Below are positions 7,979-16,073 of a stretch of 37,067 nucleotides of DNA, piece after piece; position 1 is the first letter of the stretch; the number at the start of each line of letters is the position of its first letter. The position numbers and the translations under genes were made by a program. This DNA comes from Crocinitomicaceae bacterium (GTDB lineage Bacteria > Bacteroidota > Bacteroidia > Flavobacteriales_D > Crocinitomicaceae): the NCBI GenBank assembly GCA_030833265.1, contig JAURHO010000003.1:1-37067 (forward strand), read 5' to 3'. Under the pieces are notes generated by a model, which was not told where the DNA came from, searched no databases, and saw only the letters and a program-made list of their open reading frames with translations.

Positions 7979-8342
7979 ATACGTTTGGTGTGTTCGTTTA
8001 ACGAAAACGCGTTCTTTAGCTACGGATCTTATTTCAAAGAGTAAGATCTTACTGAATGATCAAGTTATTAAGCCATCCCGTGAAGTAAAAATCGGAGACC
8101 TCATTGTCGTTCAAAAACACAGCGCACGTTTTGAGTATAAAGTTTTGGAACTAATAGACCGAAGACTAGGCGCGCCTTTAGTTAAAGACTTCATTTTAGA
8201 TCAAACAAAAGAAGAAGAAATTCAGAAACTAAAGGTTTACCAAGAAGCACAACGCAACTACCGTCTAACCGACGGAAAACCTACAAAGAAAGATCGTCGA
8301 GAATTGGATCGCTTTCTGGACGACTGGTCAGAAACTAATTGA
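7959..8342 (+). CDS. S4-domain RNA-binding protein (Hsp15-like)
   Basis: A 127-residue protein with an N-terminal S4 domain (MKIRLDKYVWCVRLTKTRSL, then 'LINDQVIKPSREV'-like turn and 'IGDLIVV'), as in Hsp15, which binds stalled 50S subunits carrying peptidyl-tRNA. The tail is basic and charged ('PTKKDRRELDRFLDDW'), as in the family. The frame is open further upstream to 7899, but the S4 domain begins at ATG 7959, so this start is preferred. That start overlaps the end of the YjbR gene. The 3' end overlaps the convergent dehydrogenase gene by 8 bp. Confidence 0.87.
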   Translation: MKIRLDKYVWCVRLTKTRSLATDLISKSKILLNDQVIKPSREVKIGDLIVVQKHSARFEYKVLELIDRRLGAPLVKDFILDQTKEEEIQKLKVYQEAQRNYRLTDGKPTKKDRRELDRFLDDWSETN

Positions 8343-9285
8343 TTTCGTCAGCGAGAATTTTATCGGCCAAAACGGAACTTAGTTTTACATAACTTTCTAA
8401 TGTCCAGCCACCTACGTGAGGGGTTAGCACAACTTTTTCTGAGTGCACCAAATAAGAAAAGGAGTCGGGCAGCTCTTGCTCAAAGAAAGATTCGAAGCTT
8501 TTAGACTCAAATTCTAATACATCTAAACCCGCACCTTTGATTTTGCCGTTTTGAAGCCCTGTTACTAAAGCTTCTGTGTCTACTATTTTACCTCTTGAAA
8601 GATTTAAAAGATAAAATGGCTTCTGCATAGAAGCTACAAAATCGTGGTTGAGAAAAGACCTAGTTTCTTTATTTTGTGGAATATGAAAACTGATAACATC
8701 TGCTTGCTCTAAAATGGCATTCAAGGTGCACTCTTGAACAAAGTGATCTCCGAATCCGGTTTTGTATTTATCGTGAGCTAATACACGCACATCAAAACCC
8801 CTCAGTTTTTTTGCAAAGGCGGCACCATTATTTCCATAACCAATGATACCTACTGTTTTTCCATCCAGCTCTTCGCCTCTATTTGATTCGCGGTTCCATA
8901 CTCCACTGCGCACCTCCTTATCTGCTTTTTGAATTTTGTGCATCAAAGACAACAACATTCCTAGCGCATGCTCGGCGACCGCATTGCGGTTTCCTTCAGG
9001 AGAGTTGTAAACACGAACGCCCAACTCTTTACATGTTTTGGTGTCGATGTTTTCTAGACCAGACCCTGATCGGGCAATGAACTTCAAATTTGGACAAAAC
9101 TTTAGAAATTCGGCATCAATGGTGAATCTTGAACGAATGACGATACCGTAGGCTTGAGGCAAAATTGTCTGAAGCGTTTCAAAATTTGTTTTGGTATGTT
9201 GTAAACAGAGCATTCCGGCTTGTTCTAGTTTTTGTTCTAAAACCGGATGAACGCTATCAATAAAAATTACTTGCTTATTAGCCAT
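8335..9285 (-). CDS. D-isomer-specific 2-hydroxyacid dehydrogenase
   Basis: NAD(P)-dependent oxidoreductase of the SerA/GyaR/hydroxypyruvate reductase superfamily, 316 residues. The Rossmann motif is G149-Y-G-N-N-G154. The substrate-binding ARSGSGLENID is near residues 71-81. The catalytic Arg in 'NLSRGK' is R231, the Glu is in LDVLEFE (258-260) and the catalytic His is in LTPHVGG (H290). The short length, without an ACT domain, resembles Bacteroidota phosphoglycerate dehydrogenase-like proteins, but no serC neighbour is present to support serine synthesis, so the substrate is left open. A near-consensus -7 element (TAATTTTA, 9290-9297) precedes the ATG. Confidence 0.9.
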   Translation of the reverse strand: MANKQVIFIDSVHPVLEQKLEQAGMLCLQHTKTNFETLQTILPQAYGIVIRSRFTIDAEFLKFCPNLKFIARSGSGLENIDTKTCKELGVRVYNSPEGNRNAVAEHALGMLLSLMHKIQKADKEVRSGVWNRESNRGEELDGKTVGIIGYGNNGAAFAKKLRGFDVRVLAHDKYKTGFGDHFVQECTLNAILEQADVISFHIPQNKETRSFLNHDFVASMQKPFYLLNLSRGKIVDTEALVTGLQNGKIKGAGLDVLEFESKSFESFFEQELPDSFSYLVHSEKVVLTPHVGGWTLESYVKLSSVLADKILADEIN

Positions 9286-9426
9286 TGGTTAAAATTAGCC
9301 AAAATTTCAACGAAAGCCGAAAAAACAGGCCTTTATAGTTGGCTTGTGTTGCGGTTTTTCCTGGTGGTTAAAGTCATTTAGCTTTTTACAACCCCAAGGC
9401 CTCTTAAATCGCTTTAAAATGGATTT

Positions 9427-11298
9427 TTAACGCCCTAGGTGGATCAAAAGCACTGATATATCACTCGGGGAAACGCCTGAAACGCGAGAAGCCTGCCCAA
9501 TGGTTGCGGGCTGAATTTTAGATAATTTTTCTTTTGCTTCTATACTTAGGCTTTTGATTTGTCTGAAATCTAATTCTTGGGGTATTTTCAAATCTTCTAA
9601 ACGAAGCAGTTTTTGAGCTTGTTCTTCTTCGCGCTCGATGTACCCTTCGTATTTCAAAAGTATTTCAGCTTGTTCAACAGCTAATGGGTCGTTGGCTTTT
9701 ACAGACTCAACTGTGGTTCTAATTTGTTCACTAACCCCAACTAAATCATCAAGGGAAATGTGTGGTCGGGTAATTAAAGAAGATGCTTTGACTTGCTGGG
9801 TAATTGGTGCAGACTCTTTTTGCGCTAGCATTTCGTTAGCCTCAGCTGGCGTAACACCAATCTCTCTTAGCTTCGATTTAAGCAGCGTGGTTTGCTTCTT
9901 TTTGTTTTCAACTCGCGCTAAATCTTCATCGTTAGCCAAACCTATCTGATGACCAAGCGGTGTTAAGCGTTCATCTGCATTATCTTGTCTTAATAATATT
10001 CTAAACTCTGCGCGGCTCGTAAACATTCTATATGGCTCATTCGTGCCTTTGGTAATGAGGTCATCTATTAAAACCCCAATATAAGCTTCGCTTCGGGACA
10101 AAATAAACGCGGGCTTTTCATGGGCATTTTGATGCGCATTGATGCCAGCCATTAAACCTTGGCAAGCTGCCTCTTCATAGCCAGTGGTTCCGTTGATCTG
10201 ACCAGCAAAGAACAAGTTCCTAATTAGCTTGGTTTCGAGTGTGTGGCTTAATTGTGTAGGTGGAAAATAATCGTATTCTATGGCGTATCCAGGCCTAAAC
10301 ATTTTGGCACTCTCAAAACCAGGAATGCTTTTTAGGGCTATATCTTGAACATCTTCAGGAAGCGAAGTTGAAAATCCATTTACATAAATTTCTACGGTAT
10401 TCCAACCCTCTGGTTCTACAAATATCTGATGGCGCTCTCTGTCGGCGAACCTTGATATTTTATCTTCAATACTCGGACAGTATCTTGGCCCAGAACTTTT
10501 AATTGCCCCATTAAACATAGGCGACCTATCAAAACCAGTTCTCAATAGATCATGCGTTCTTTCATTGGTATAGGTGATGTGGCAAGGGAGCTGTGTACTA
10601 AGTGCGGGTGTTGAACCGTAGCTAAACTTTGATGGGTTTTCATCACCGTGCTGTACTTCCATTTTAGAATAGTCGAGGCTTCTTCCGTCTATTCTTGGCG
10701 GAGTCCCTGTTTTCATTCTTCCAGCCACAAAACCAAGTTCAACCAACGATTCGGTTAACCCAATAGCAGCTTTTTCACCCGCTCTTCCTCCTCCATATTG
10801 TTTTTCGCCAAGATGGATAAGGCCGTTTAAGAAAGTGCCGTTTGTCAGAACAACAGTGGTTCCATAGACTTTTGTGCCCATGGCAAGTTGTACACCAACC
10901 ACTTTGTCTCCTTCCGTAATGACTCCAACACACATGTCTTGCCAGAAATCAACATTGGGGTTTTGCTCGAGTAAATAACGCCACTCCAAAGAAAACATAA
11001 CCCTGTCGTTTTGCGTTCTTGGAGACCACATAGCTGGGCCTTTAGATCTGTTTAGCATTCTAAATTGAATGGCGCTTTTGTCACTAACAATTCCAGAACC
11101 ACCACCAAGTGCATCAATTTCTCGAATGATTTGACCTTTTGCAACACCTCCCATTGCGGGGTTACAGCTCATTTGAGCAATAGTGTTCATGTTCATGGTG
11201 ATCAACAACACCTTGCTTCCCATCTTGGCGGCGGCATTTGCTGCCTCACATCCGGCATGGCCGGCTCCAACCACAATTACATCGTATTTACCTAACAT
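9427..11298 (-). CDS. mnmG: tRNA uridine-5-carboxymethylaminomethyl modification enzyme MnmG (GidA)
   Basis: FAD- and folate-dependent enzyme that, with MnmE, modifies the wobble uridine U34 of certain tRNAs. The 623-residue length is standard. The FAD dinucleotide-binding motif GAGHAGCEAA starts at residue 11. The conserved 'MSCNPAMGGVAKGQ' then 'IIREIDALGG', 'GTFLNGLIHLGEKQYGGGRAGE' region and the 'FAGQINGTTGYEEAA' block are all intact. It is the last gene of the DUF4175-ATPase-ybeY-mnmG cluster. A perfect parS site lies 9 bp upstream of its ATG. mnmG (gidA) is near oriC in many bacteria. No convincing terminator was found downstream. Confidence 0.98.
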   Translation of the reverse strand: MLGKYDVIVVGAGHAGCEAANAAAKMGSKVLLITMNMNTIAQMSCNPAMGGVAKGQIIREIDALGGGSGIVSDKSAIQFRMLNRSKGPAMWSPRTQNDRVMFSLEWRYLLEQNPNVDFWQDMCVGVITEGDKVVGVQLAMGTKVYGTTVVLTNGTFLNGLIHLGEKQYGGGRAGEKAAIGLTESLVELGFVAGRMKTGTPPRIDGRSLDYSKMEVQHGDENPSKFSYGSTPALSTQLPCHITYTNERTHDLLRTGFDRSPMFNGAIKSSGPRYCPSIEDKISRFADRERHQIFVEPEGWNTVEIYVNGFSTSLPEDVQDIALKSIPGFESAKMFRPGYAIEYDYFPPTQLSHTLETKLIRNLFFAGQINGTTGYEEAACQGLMAGINAHQNAHEKPAFILSRSEAYIGVLIDDLITKGTNEPYRMFTSRAEFRILLRQDNADERLTPLGHQIGLANDEDLARVENKKKQTTLLKSKLREIGVTPAEANEMLAQKESAPITQQVKASSLITRPHISLDDLVGVSEQIRTTVESVKANDPLAVEQAEILLKYEGYIEREEEQAQKLLRLEDLKIPQELDFRQIKSLSIEAKEKLSKIQPATIGQASRVSGVSPSDISVLLIHLGR

Positions 11299-11307
11299 AT
11301 AGAAGAG

Positions 11308-11323
11308 TGTTTCACGTGAAACA
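11308..11323. other. parS chromosome-partition site 1
   Basis: TGTTTCACGTGAAACA is a perfect 16-bp palindrome identical to the conserved bacterial parS consensus, the ParB-CTP loading site. It lies in the 38-bp gap between ybeY and mnmG, 9 bp upstream of the mnmG ATG. ParB spreading from here could affect mnmG expression. parA and parB are not in this window. Confidence 0.9.
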
Positions 11324-11336
11324 ACAGCTTATTATT

Positions 11337-11768
11337 TCATTTTGTTTCACGTGAAACAAAAAAATTTAAATACTCATTTTCTTTCTTACGCATCAAAGCT
11401 TCATCACTAGGTGATTTATCTTTATAGCCACAAAGGTGCAGGAGACCGTGAAAAATAACGCGAAATAATTCTTCCTCAAAAGAAACGCTTAAAGACTCGG
11501 CGTTGTCCTTGACTCTATCTAATGATATCATGATGTCGCCAGACACAGAAGGAAATACCGAATAATCAAAAGTGATTACATCAGTGTAGTAATCATGATT
11601 TAAATACTGTTTATTGACTTCCAATAAGTATTCGTCATCTGTGAAAACAACACTAATATCCTTAAGGATTTTACCTTCTTTAATTGCTAAACTCTTGAGA
11701 TTTTGTTTGAGTATTGTTTTCGAAATGAAACCCGGGATTTTAACCCCAAGATTGATAATTTGTATCAT
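11337..11768 (-). CDS. ybeY: Endoribonuclease YbeY (rRNA maturation)
   Basis: Single-strand endoribonuclease for 16S rRNA 3'-end maturation and ribosome quality control. The protein is 143 residues. The metal site motif reads HGLLHLCGYKD: His107 and His111 match the first two ligands, but the third His of the usual HGxLHLxGYDH is absent, with Lys116-Asp117 at that place. I recall this variant from other Bacteroidota YbeY proteins, so it is probably lineage-typical rather than inactivating. The gene overlaps the upstream ATPase gene by 4 bp (ATGA). Its 3' end contains a parS site. Confidence 0.94.
   Translation of the reverse strand: MIQIINLGVKIPGFISKTILKQNLKSLAIKEGKILKDISVVFTDDEYLLEVNKQYLNHDYYTDVITFDYSVFPSVSGDIMISLDRVKDNAESLSVSFEEELFRVIFHGLLHLCGYKDKSPSDEALMRKKENEYLNFFVSRETK
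11343..11358. other. parS chromosome-partition site 2, inside the 3' end of ybeY
   Basis: A second perfect TGTTTCACGTGAAACA, extended to a 20-bp perfect palindrome at 11341-11360 (TTTGTTTCACGTGAAACAAA). Its centre is exactly 35 bp from that of site 1. It lies in the last codons of ybeY and spells the protein end V-S-R-E-T-K, so the same bases are coding and centromeric. Confidence 0.9.
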
Positions 11769-12178
11769 TTCTGAAAATAAAGATTAACGGTGTTTCCTGG
11801 AGTAACAAACTCAACTTCATCCGCTAGGTTTTTCATTAAGAAAACACCTCGGCCGCTTTCTTTAAAAATATTCTCTGGTGCAGTAGGGTCAGGCAAAGCG
11901 TCAAACTCGAAACCATTCCCTTGGTCTTTAACCTGGATACAAAATAATTCAGGGTCATTTAAGACACTTATTGTAACGTTTAAGTCAGGATTATTTTTGT
12001 TGCCGTGAGAAATTGCATTATTTACTGCTTCAGATACAGCAATTAAAACATTTCCGAAAGCTTCATCATTGACACCTAGGTCTTGACAAACTGTACCAAC
12101 CAACTTCTCAACATCTATAAGAGACTGATAATCAGATGGTAAAACTAATTCTGTAACAATATTTAATCCTTCTTTCAT
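11765..12178 (-). CDS. RsbW-like ATP-binding protein (anti-sigma kinase type)
   Basis: A 137-residue GHKL ATPase domain without other domains. The N-box 'SEAVNNAISHGNKNNPDLN' has Glu50 and Asn53/54, the G1 box is DQGNGF (85-90), and the G2 box is 'ESGRGVFLMKNLADEVEF' (107 on). These match the RsbW/SpoIIAB serine-kinase group, which in Firmicutes binds sigma factors or phosphorylates anti-sigma antagonists. No STAS antagonist or sigma gene is adjacent. It sits between the DUF4175 gene (17-bp gap) and ybeY (4-bp overlap), an arrangement I recall as frequent in Flavobacteriales. The partner is unknown. Confidence 0.9.
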   Translation of the reverse strand: MKEGLNIVTELVLPSDYQSLIDVEKLVGTVCQDLGVNDEAFGNVLIAVSEAVNNAISHGNKNNPDLNVTISVLNDPELFCIQVKDQGNGFEFDALPDPTAPENIFKESGRGVFLMKNLADEVEFVTPGNTVNLYFQK

Positions 12179-12195
12179 ACGCTAAAAGTCTGGAA

Positions 12196-15100
12196 TTACA
12201 ATTGAAGATATTGGTCTGCCCGTTGTTTATAATAGGGCTGTAGCGCAGGGTCAAAACCCCTCAATAACTCAAGATCATTCCATTTTGACCTTTTATACTC
12301 ATCAAATCGAATTTGGTTACCTTTTTCTACATCTTTTCCGCTCTGAGATTCGCGTTTTTCTTCAAAACCTCTTTGCATCATTGCTTTCTCGCTTTCTAAT
12401 AAGCGCGTCATGATTTCTTTTTGCCTTTGAATTGTTTGTTGATCAACCCTTTTCAGAAGCAGTTCTTTCTCTTGTTCTTCTAATTCTTTAATGAGAGGAT
12501 TGAGTTGGTTACCTAAACCTTTGCCCTCTTTATTCATCTCTTGGCGCAATTGTTCTAAATGCTGTCTGATCGCTGTTTGCTCCGCAGCCATCTTGGCTAA
12601 TTCCTTACTTCCTAAACCAAGCATTCCCTGACCTGGTTTACCATCTTTTCCTGGCATACTTCCTGGTTGTTGGCCAGGTTCTTTACCACCCGGCTGCGAA
12701 CCTTTTTGCATTTGTTCCAGTTGCTTTTTTAGCATTTCCTTCATGTCGCCAGGAGACATCGATTGTCCGGATTTTGGTCTTCCTTTTCCAGGATTATCAC
12801 AACTCCCACTTCCATCCATTTCACCACTCATTTGCTGCTGCATAGATTGCAACGCTTCGTTGAGTAATAAAGCAAGATTGTTATAAGAAGTCATGGTGAG
12901 CTGCTGATGTTTTTCGATTTCCTTTTTCTGATGATCATCAATAGCTTCAATGGTCAAGTTTTGATGCAGCGCTATTGCATTCAATTCCGCATCAATGAAA
13001 GTGGCAATTTTAGGCTGGCGTTTAGCCAATGCTAATAAACTGTCCTTAATAATTTTGGTGTCATCGATGATGCGCTGCTGCCTGCGACCTAGTTTTCTAT
13101 AAACTGGATCTTTTGTGCTTATTTTCAAAAATCTTTTTTGAACGTATTCTTGATCGAAACTCAGTGTTAGTAAGCCTTCAAGAATCGCTCTGAGAGCATC
13201 CATATCTTCTTCTTGTTGCTTTTTATTAGCCTGTTGCTGTTTGGAATTTAATTGTGAAGCCATAGACTGCATACCTGCTGCAGCTTGTTTTTGATTTTCA
13301 CTCGCTTTTTTATTTTTTCCTTCTGATATTTCCTGGGTTGCTTCTTTTAAATCTTGCTCAACCTGTTGCTGTAAGCTTTCCATTATATCCAGATCTAAAG
13401 GTCTCTCTAGCGCTTTATTTAACTCATTGAGTTCTTTCAAATCTTGTTTGACCCCATCAAATTTCTTATTGAGTTCTTCTTGCTTTTTAAGTAAATCTTC
13501 TTTGCTTAATTCGTTGTTTTTCTCCTCTAGTTCTTTTTGTTCTTGAGCTAATGATTCTAATTGTTTTTCAAGGTCGTCGATGCGTTCATTGACTTGCATT
13601 TTCTTAAGCATTTCCAGACTTCTATCGAGCTGTTTTTTCATGTCTTCGCTCGACTGATTGAGCTCATCTAACTTCTCTTTAACATCCTCTTTATTTTGTT
13701 CACTGAGTAGTTTTTCTAACTCATCAAGTAATTTTTTAAGCTCATCATCCATGACTTCTTGAAGTAATTTTTCAAGTAAATCTTGTTTTTCTAATAATTC
13801 TTGGTCAAGAGGAGAGAGTTGATTTTTTTGTTCTGTACTTTGCTCCATTTGATCAAGTGTCTCTTTTAACTGATTTTGAAGCTGTTCTTGTTGTTGCTTG
13901 AGTTCCTGGACTTTATTTAACTTGTTCCAGTTTGTATTCTTGTTTTGCAGCGACTCTTTTTTCAATTGCTGGACATCTTTTTGAAACGCTTGACTTTTCT
14001 TTAAAATATCCTGAAGATCATCTATTTGTTTGGTTTGCTCTTCTTGACGTTTTTCATTTAATTCTTCCAAATTCGGTAACTCATAAGTACCAATTTGACT
14101 TCTTGTAGACTTACTTCCATTTACACCATCATTATCAGAAACAATGAAATAATATTTGATTACATCTTGAAGTTGAATCTTTTCTCTTTTGAAATCTACA
14201 GCAAAATCAAAATTCTGTGCCGTTCCTTTTACATTTTGAACAGCCATTTTTTCAGTTCGTTTTTGTCCGTTTGCACTTTCAATTGTATAAACAAATTGTA
14301 AGTTATTTAAACCGTAATCATCTCTTACTGAACCAGAAAAATATTTTCTTCCTTCATAAACAGAATCTTGTTGCTCAGAAACTTCAATTAACGGGTAGGC
14401 ATCTTTAATTACCGTAATTCTTGAATGCGTTGTATCTCTTTTTAGCGTTTGATTATTTGTAAGGATAAAAGATACTTTTACATTACTCAGTAATCTTTTA
14501 TTGAATGAACAAATGGCTCCTTTAAACTTTTCAAGCTGTCCATTCCAGGAAACAGTTACAGACTTCGTATTCTTTGCTTTTAATTGCCATTGAATTTGCG
14601 TTCCTTCTGGAACATTTAAATCACCAACATTTTGAAAGGTTTGTGGCGCTTTATTGAGATACTTTGGATAGGTACATATGGCATTTAATATGCCAATGAC
14701 TGATTTTTTAGTTACTCTAATAAGTTGTTTTTGACTATCAAATTCATTGGTACTGACTTGATAGGTTAGGTCTGTATTCAACTTTTGAAGCCGAGCTGAA
14801 AATTTATTTTTCTTGATTTGTTTCATTAAGAATTTACCCTGATCAGAAACTAAATAAAGCTGCTTAGGTAATTCATTAAAACCTACATTGGGCTTTACTT
14901 TGACTTCTACCAAGTAATCTTCACCTTCCTCAATTGTTTTCTTAGTGTTTAAAAATTCAAAAAGAAATGGATTGGGTTTTTCAAATACTTGATTATAAAG
15001 CACAACCCGCTGACTTCCTTGTAGAATCAACTGTGGTAAAAACAAACCGATGCAAATAAATACGACCAGTAAGGGTAATAAATACTTGAGATACTTGCGA

Positions 15101-15561
15101 TGATCTTGATATTGAAGAGCAGACTGAAAAGGAATAATACTTAATTGCTCAGATCTTTGAATAATACTTGCTTGTAATAGCTCTATATTGCCATCTTGAG
15201 TTGTTAAACTTTGATGTAATTGCAATGTATTTTTCAGTTTATCTGCCACATTTGGAAAAAACTGACCAATAATTTCTGCGGCCTGTAAATGATTGATTTT
15301 TTGGCCTAAAGAAAATAATTTGCTCAGGGGCTGAATGATGAGTCTGAAAAATAAATAAGCGTGGAACAGTATAAAACTGAAAAAAAAGAAAGCTCTGACT
15401 ACGGTTGAGAAACGTCCAAAAAACTCTAGTGATGACGTCAGTAAAAAAGAACCTATGAAAAGCGATATAAAAACTAAAATTCCCCTAAGCAACTGATACT
15501 TGTAGTACTTTCGTATAAAAGCATCTATTTGTTCAAGAAGAGACAGATAGTTCGAATTCAT
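12196..15561 (-). CDS. DUF4175-type membrane protein with long coiled coil
   Basis: A 1121-residue protein. Two membrane helices lie near residues 25-44 and 53-75 and a third near 159-178. A probably periplasmic beta-rich part spans about 180-500. A very Glu/Gln/Lys/Leu-rich region from about 505 to 790 is predicted by eye to be a long coiled coil. A later Gly/Pro/Lys-rich linker near 930-1000 holds repeated PGxxPG pieces ('QPGGKEPGQQPGSMPGKDGK'). The C-terminus ends in 'FDPALQPYYKQRADQYLQL'. This plan matches the DUF4175 family of Bacteroidota (and the TIGR02302-like proteins). The function is unknown. It has its own TAATTTTG promoter and heads the cluster that ends with mnmG. Confidence 0.85.
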   Translation of the reverse strand: MNSNYLSLLEQIDAFIRKYYKYQLLRGILVFISLFIGSFLLTSSLEFFGRFSTVVRAFFFFSFILFHAYLFFRLIIQPLSKLFSLGQKINHLQAAEIIGQFFPNVADKLKNTLQLHQSLTTQDGNIELLQASIIQRSEQLSIIPFQSALQYQDHRKYLKYLLPLLVVFICIGLFLPQLILQGSQRVVLYNQVFEKPNPFLFEFLNTKKTIEEGEDYLVEVKVKPNVGFNELPKQLYLVSDQGKFLMKQIKKNKFSARLQKLNTDLTYQVSTNEFDSQKQLIRVTKKSVIGILNAICTYPKYLNKAPQTFQNVGDLNVPEGTQIQWQLKAKNTKSVTVSWNGQLEKFKGAICSFNKRLLSNVKVSFILTNNQTLKRDTTHSRITVIKDAYPLIEVSEQQDSVYEGRKYFSGSVRDDYGLNNLQFVYTIESANGQKRTEKMAVQNVKGTAQNFDFAVDFKREKIQLQDVIKYYFIVSDNDGVNGSKSTRSQIGTYELPNLEELNEKRQEEQTKQIDDLQDILKKSQAFQKDVQQLKKESLQNKNTNWNKLNKVQELKQQQEQLQNQLKETLDQMEQSTEQKNQLSPLDQELLEKQDLLEKLLQEVMDDELKKLLDELEKLLSEQNKEDVKEKLDELNQSSEDMKKQLDRSLEMLKKMQVNERIDDLEKQLESLAQEQKELEEKNNELSKEDLLKKQEELNKKFDGVKQDLKELNELNKALERPLDLDIMESLQQQVEQDLKEATQEISEGKNKKASENQKQAAAGMQSMASQLNSKQQQANKKQQEEDMDALRAILEGLLTLSFDQEYVQKRFLKISTKDPVYRKLGRRQQRIIDDTKIIKDSLLALAKRQPKIATFIDAELNAIALHQNLTIEAIDDHQKKEIEKHQQLTMTSYNNLALLLNEALQSMQQQMSGEMDGSGSCDNPGKGRPKSGQSMSPGDMKEMLKKQLEQMQKGSQPGGKEPGQQPGSMPGKDGKPGQGMLGLGSKELAKMAAEQTAIRQHLEQLRQEMNKEGKGLGNQLNPLIKELEEQEKELLLKRVDQQTIQRQKEIMTRLLESEKAMMQRGFEEKRESQSGKDVEKGNQIRFDEYKRSKWNDLELLRGFDPALQPYYKQRADQYLQL

Positions 15562-15592
15562 AGTATAAAGCTAATGTTTCAAAAGCGTTCAG

Positions 15593-15600
15593 CAAAATTA
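15593..15600 (-). promoter_or_regulatory. Promoter -7 element for the DUF4175-ATPase-ybeY-mnmG cluster
   Basis: The minus strand reads TAATTTTG, an exact TAnnTTTG, 31 bases before ATG 15561. Confidence 0.65.
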
Positions 15601-15686
15601 GCAGCTTAGCTCAGCTTTAAATTATATAATATTCTTTTTTATATAAATTTTTAAAGAATTTACTATAGTTATTAAGGCTGTTCATA

Positions 15687-15695
15687 TGTGTATAA
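15687..15695 (-). other. Exact DnaA box
   Basis: TGTGTATAA on the plus strand is TTATACACA on the minus strand, a full match to TTATNCACA. Two boxes with one mismatch in the same orientation follow at 15826-15834 and 15872-15880. Confidence 0.45.
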
Positions 15696-15981
15696 AAACA
15701 TTGGCTTTTATTTGTTTATCCGTTGAATGCACCTTTACCAACAATGCATGAACAAAAAATAATTACTAAATCATTGTAAATCATATAGATAAACAACTAA
15801 TTAACAAAACCACAATTCTTACCATTGTTTATAAATGAGCCTCAGTTTTACAAACAATAGGTGTTATAATCGGTGTATAAAGAAAGGATAACATCGCGTA
15901 AAAAATGATGTGTAATCCAATCCAATTTTGGTTTGTTAAAATTCATCGGATAACCAAAAAAGGTTATCACACTTTTTAAAC

Positions 15982-16073
15982 AACTTGTAAACTGAATTTT
16001 GATAAAATGGGTTTATAAGTTCAACGTGTTTATTAGCTTCTAGACTCAATATAAATGGAGATGTTTACAAGTT
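15982..16073. repeat. 11-bp inverted repeat upstream of rpiB
   Basis: AACTTGTAAAC at 15982-15992 is the exact reverse complement of GTTTACAAGTT at 16063-16073, with 70 bp between them. The TTGTAAA/TTTACAA core also appears near 15775 and 15848. Confidence 0.5.

Noticed and set aside
9327..9402. AGGCCTT ... AAGGCCT stem with a T-run downstream of mnmG
   Set aside because: The arms are 7 bp with a 62-nt loop; too weak for a terminator call, and no better hairpin was seen in the 141-bp gap.
12630..12830. PGxxPG/Gly-Lys-rich stretch as a collagen-like or phage-tail repeat
   Set aside because: It is short, irregular and inside the DUF4175 protein's known low-complexity linker.
13900..14408. Plus-strand frames opposite the DUF4175 gene
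   Set aside because: They are antisense to a low-complexity coiled-coil region; their F/L/H-rich composition is what the complement of E/K/Q codons gives.
15964..15972. TTATCACAC as a further DnaA box
   Set aside because: It has four mismatches to TTATNCACA when aligned without gaps.
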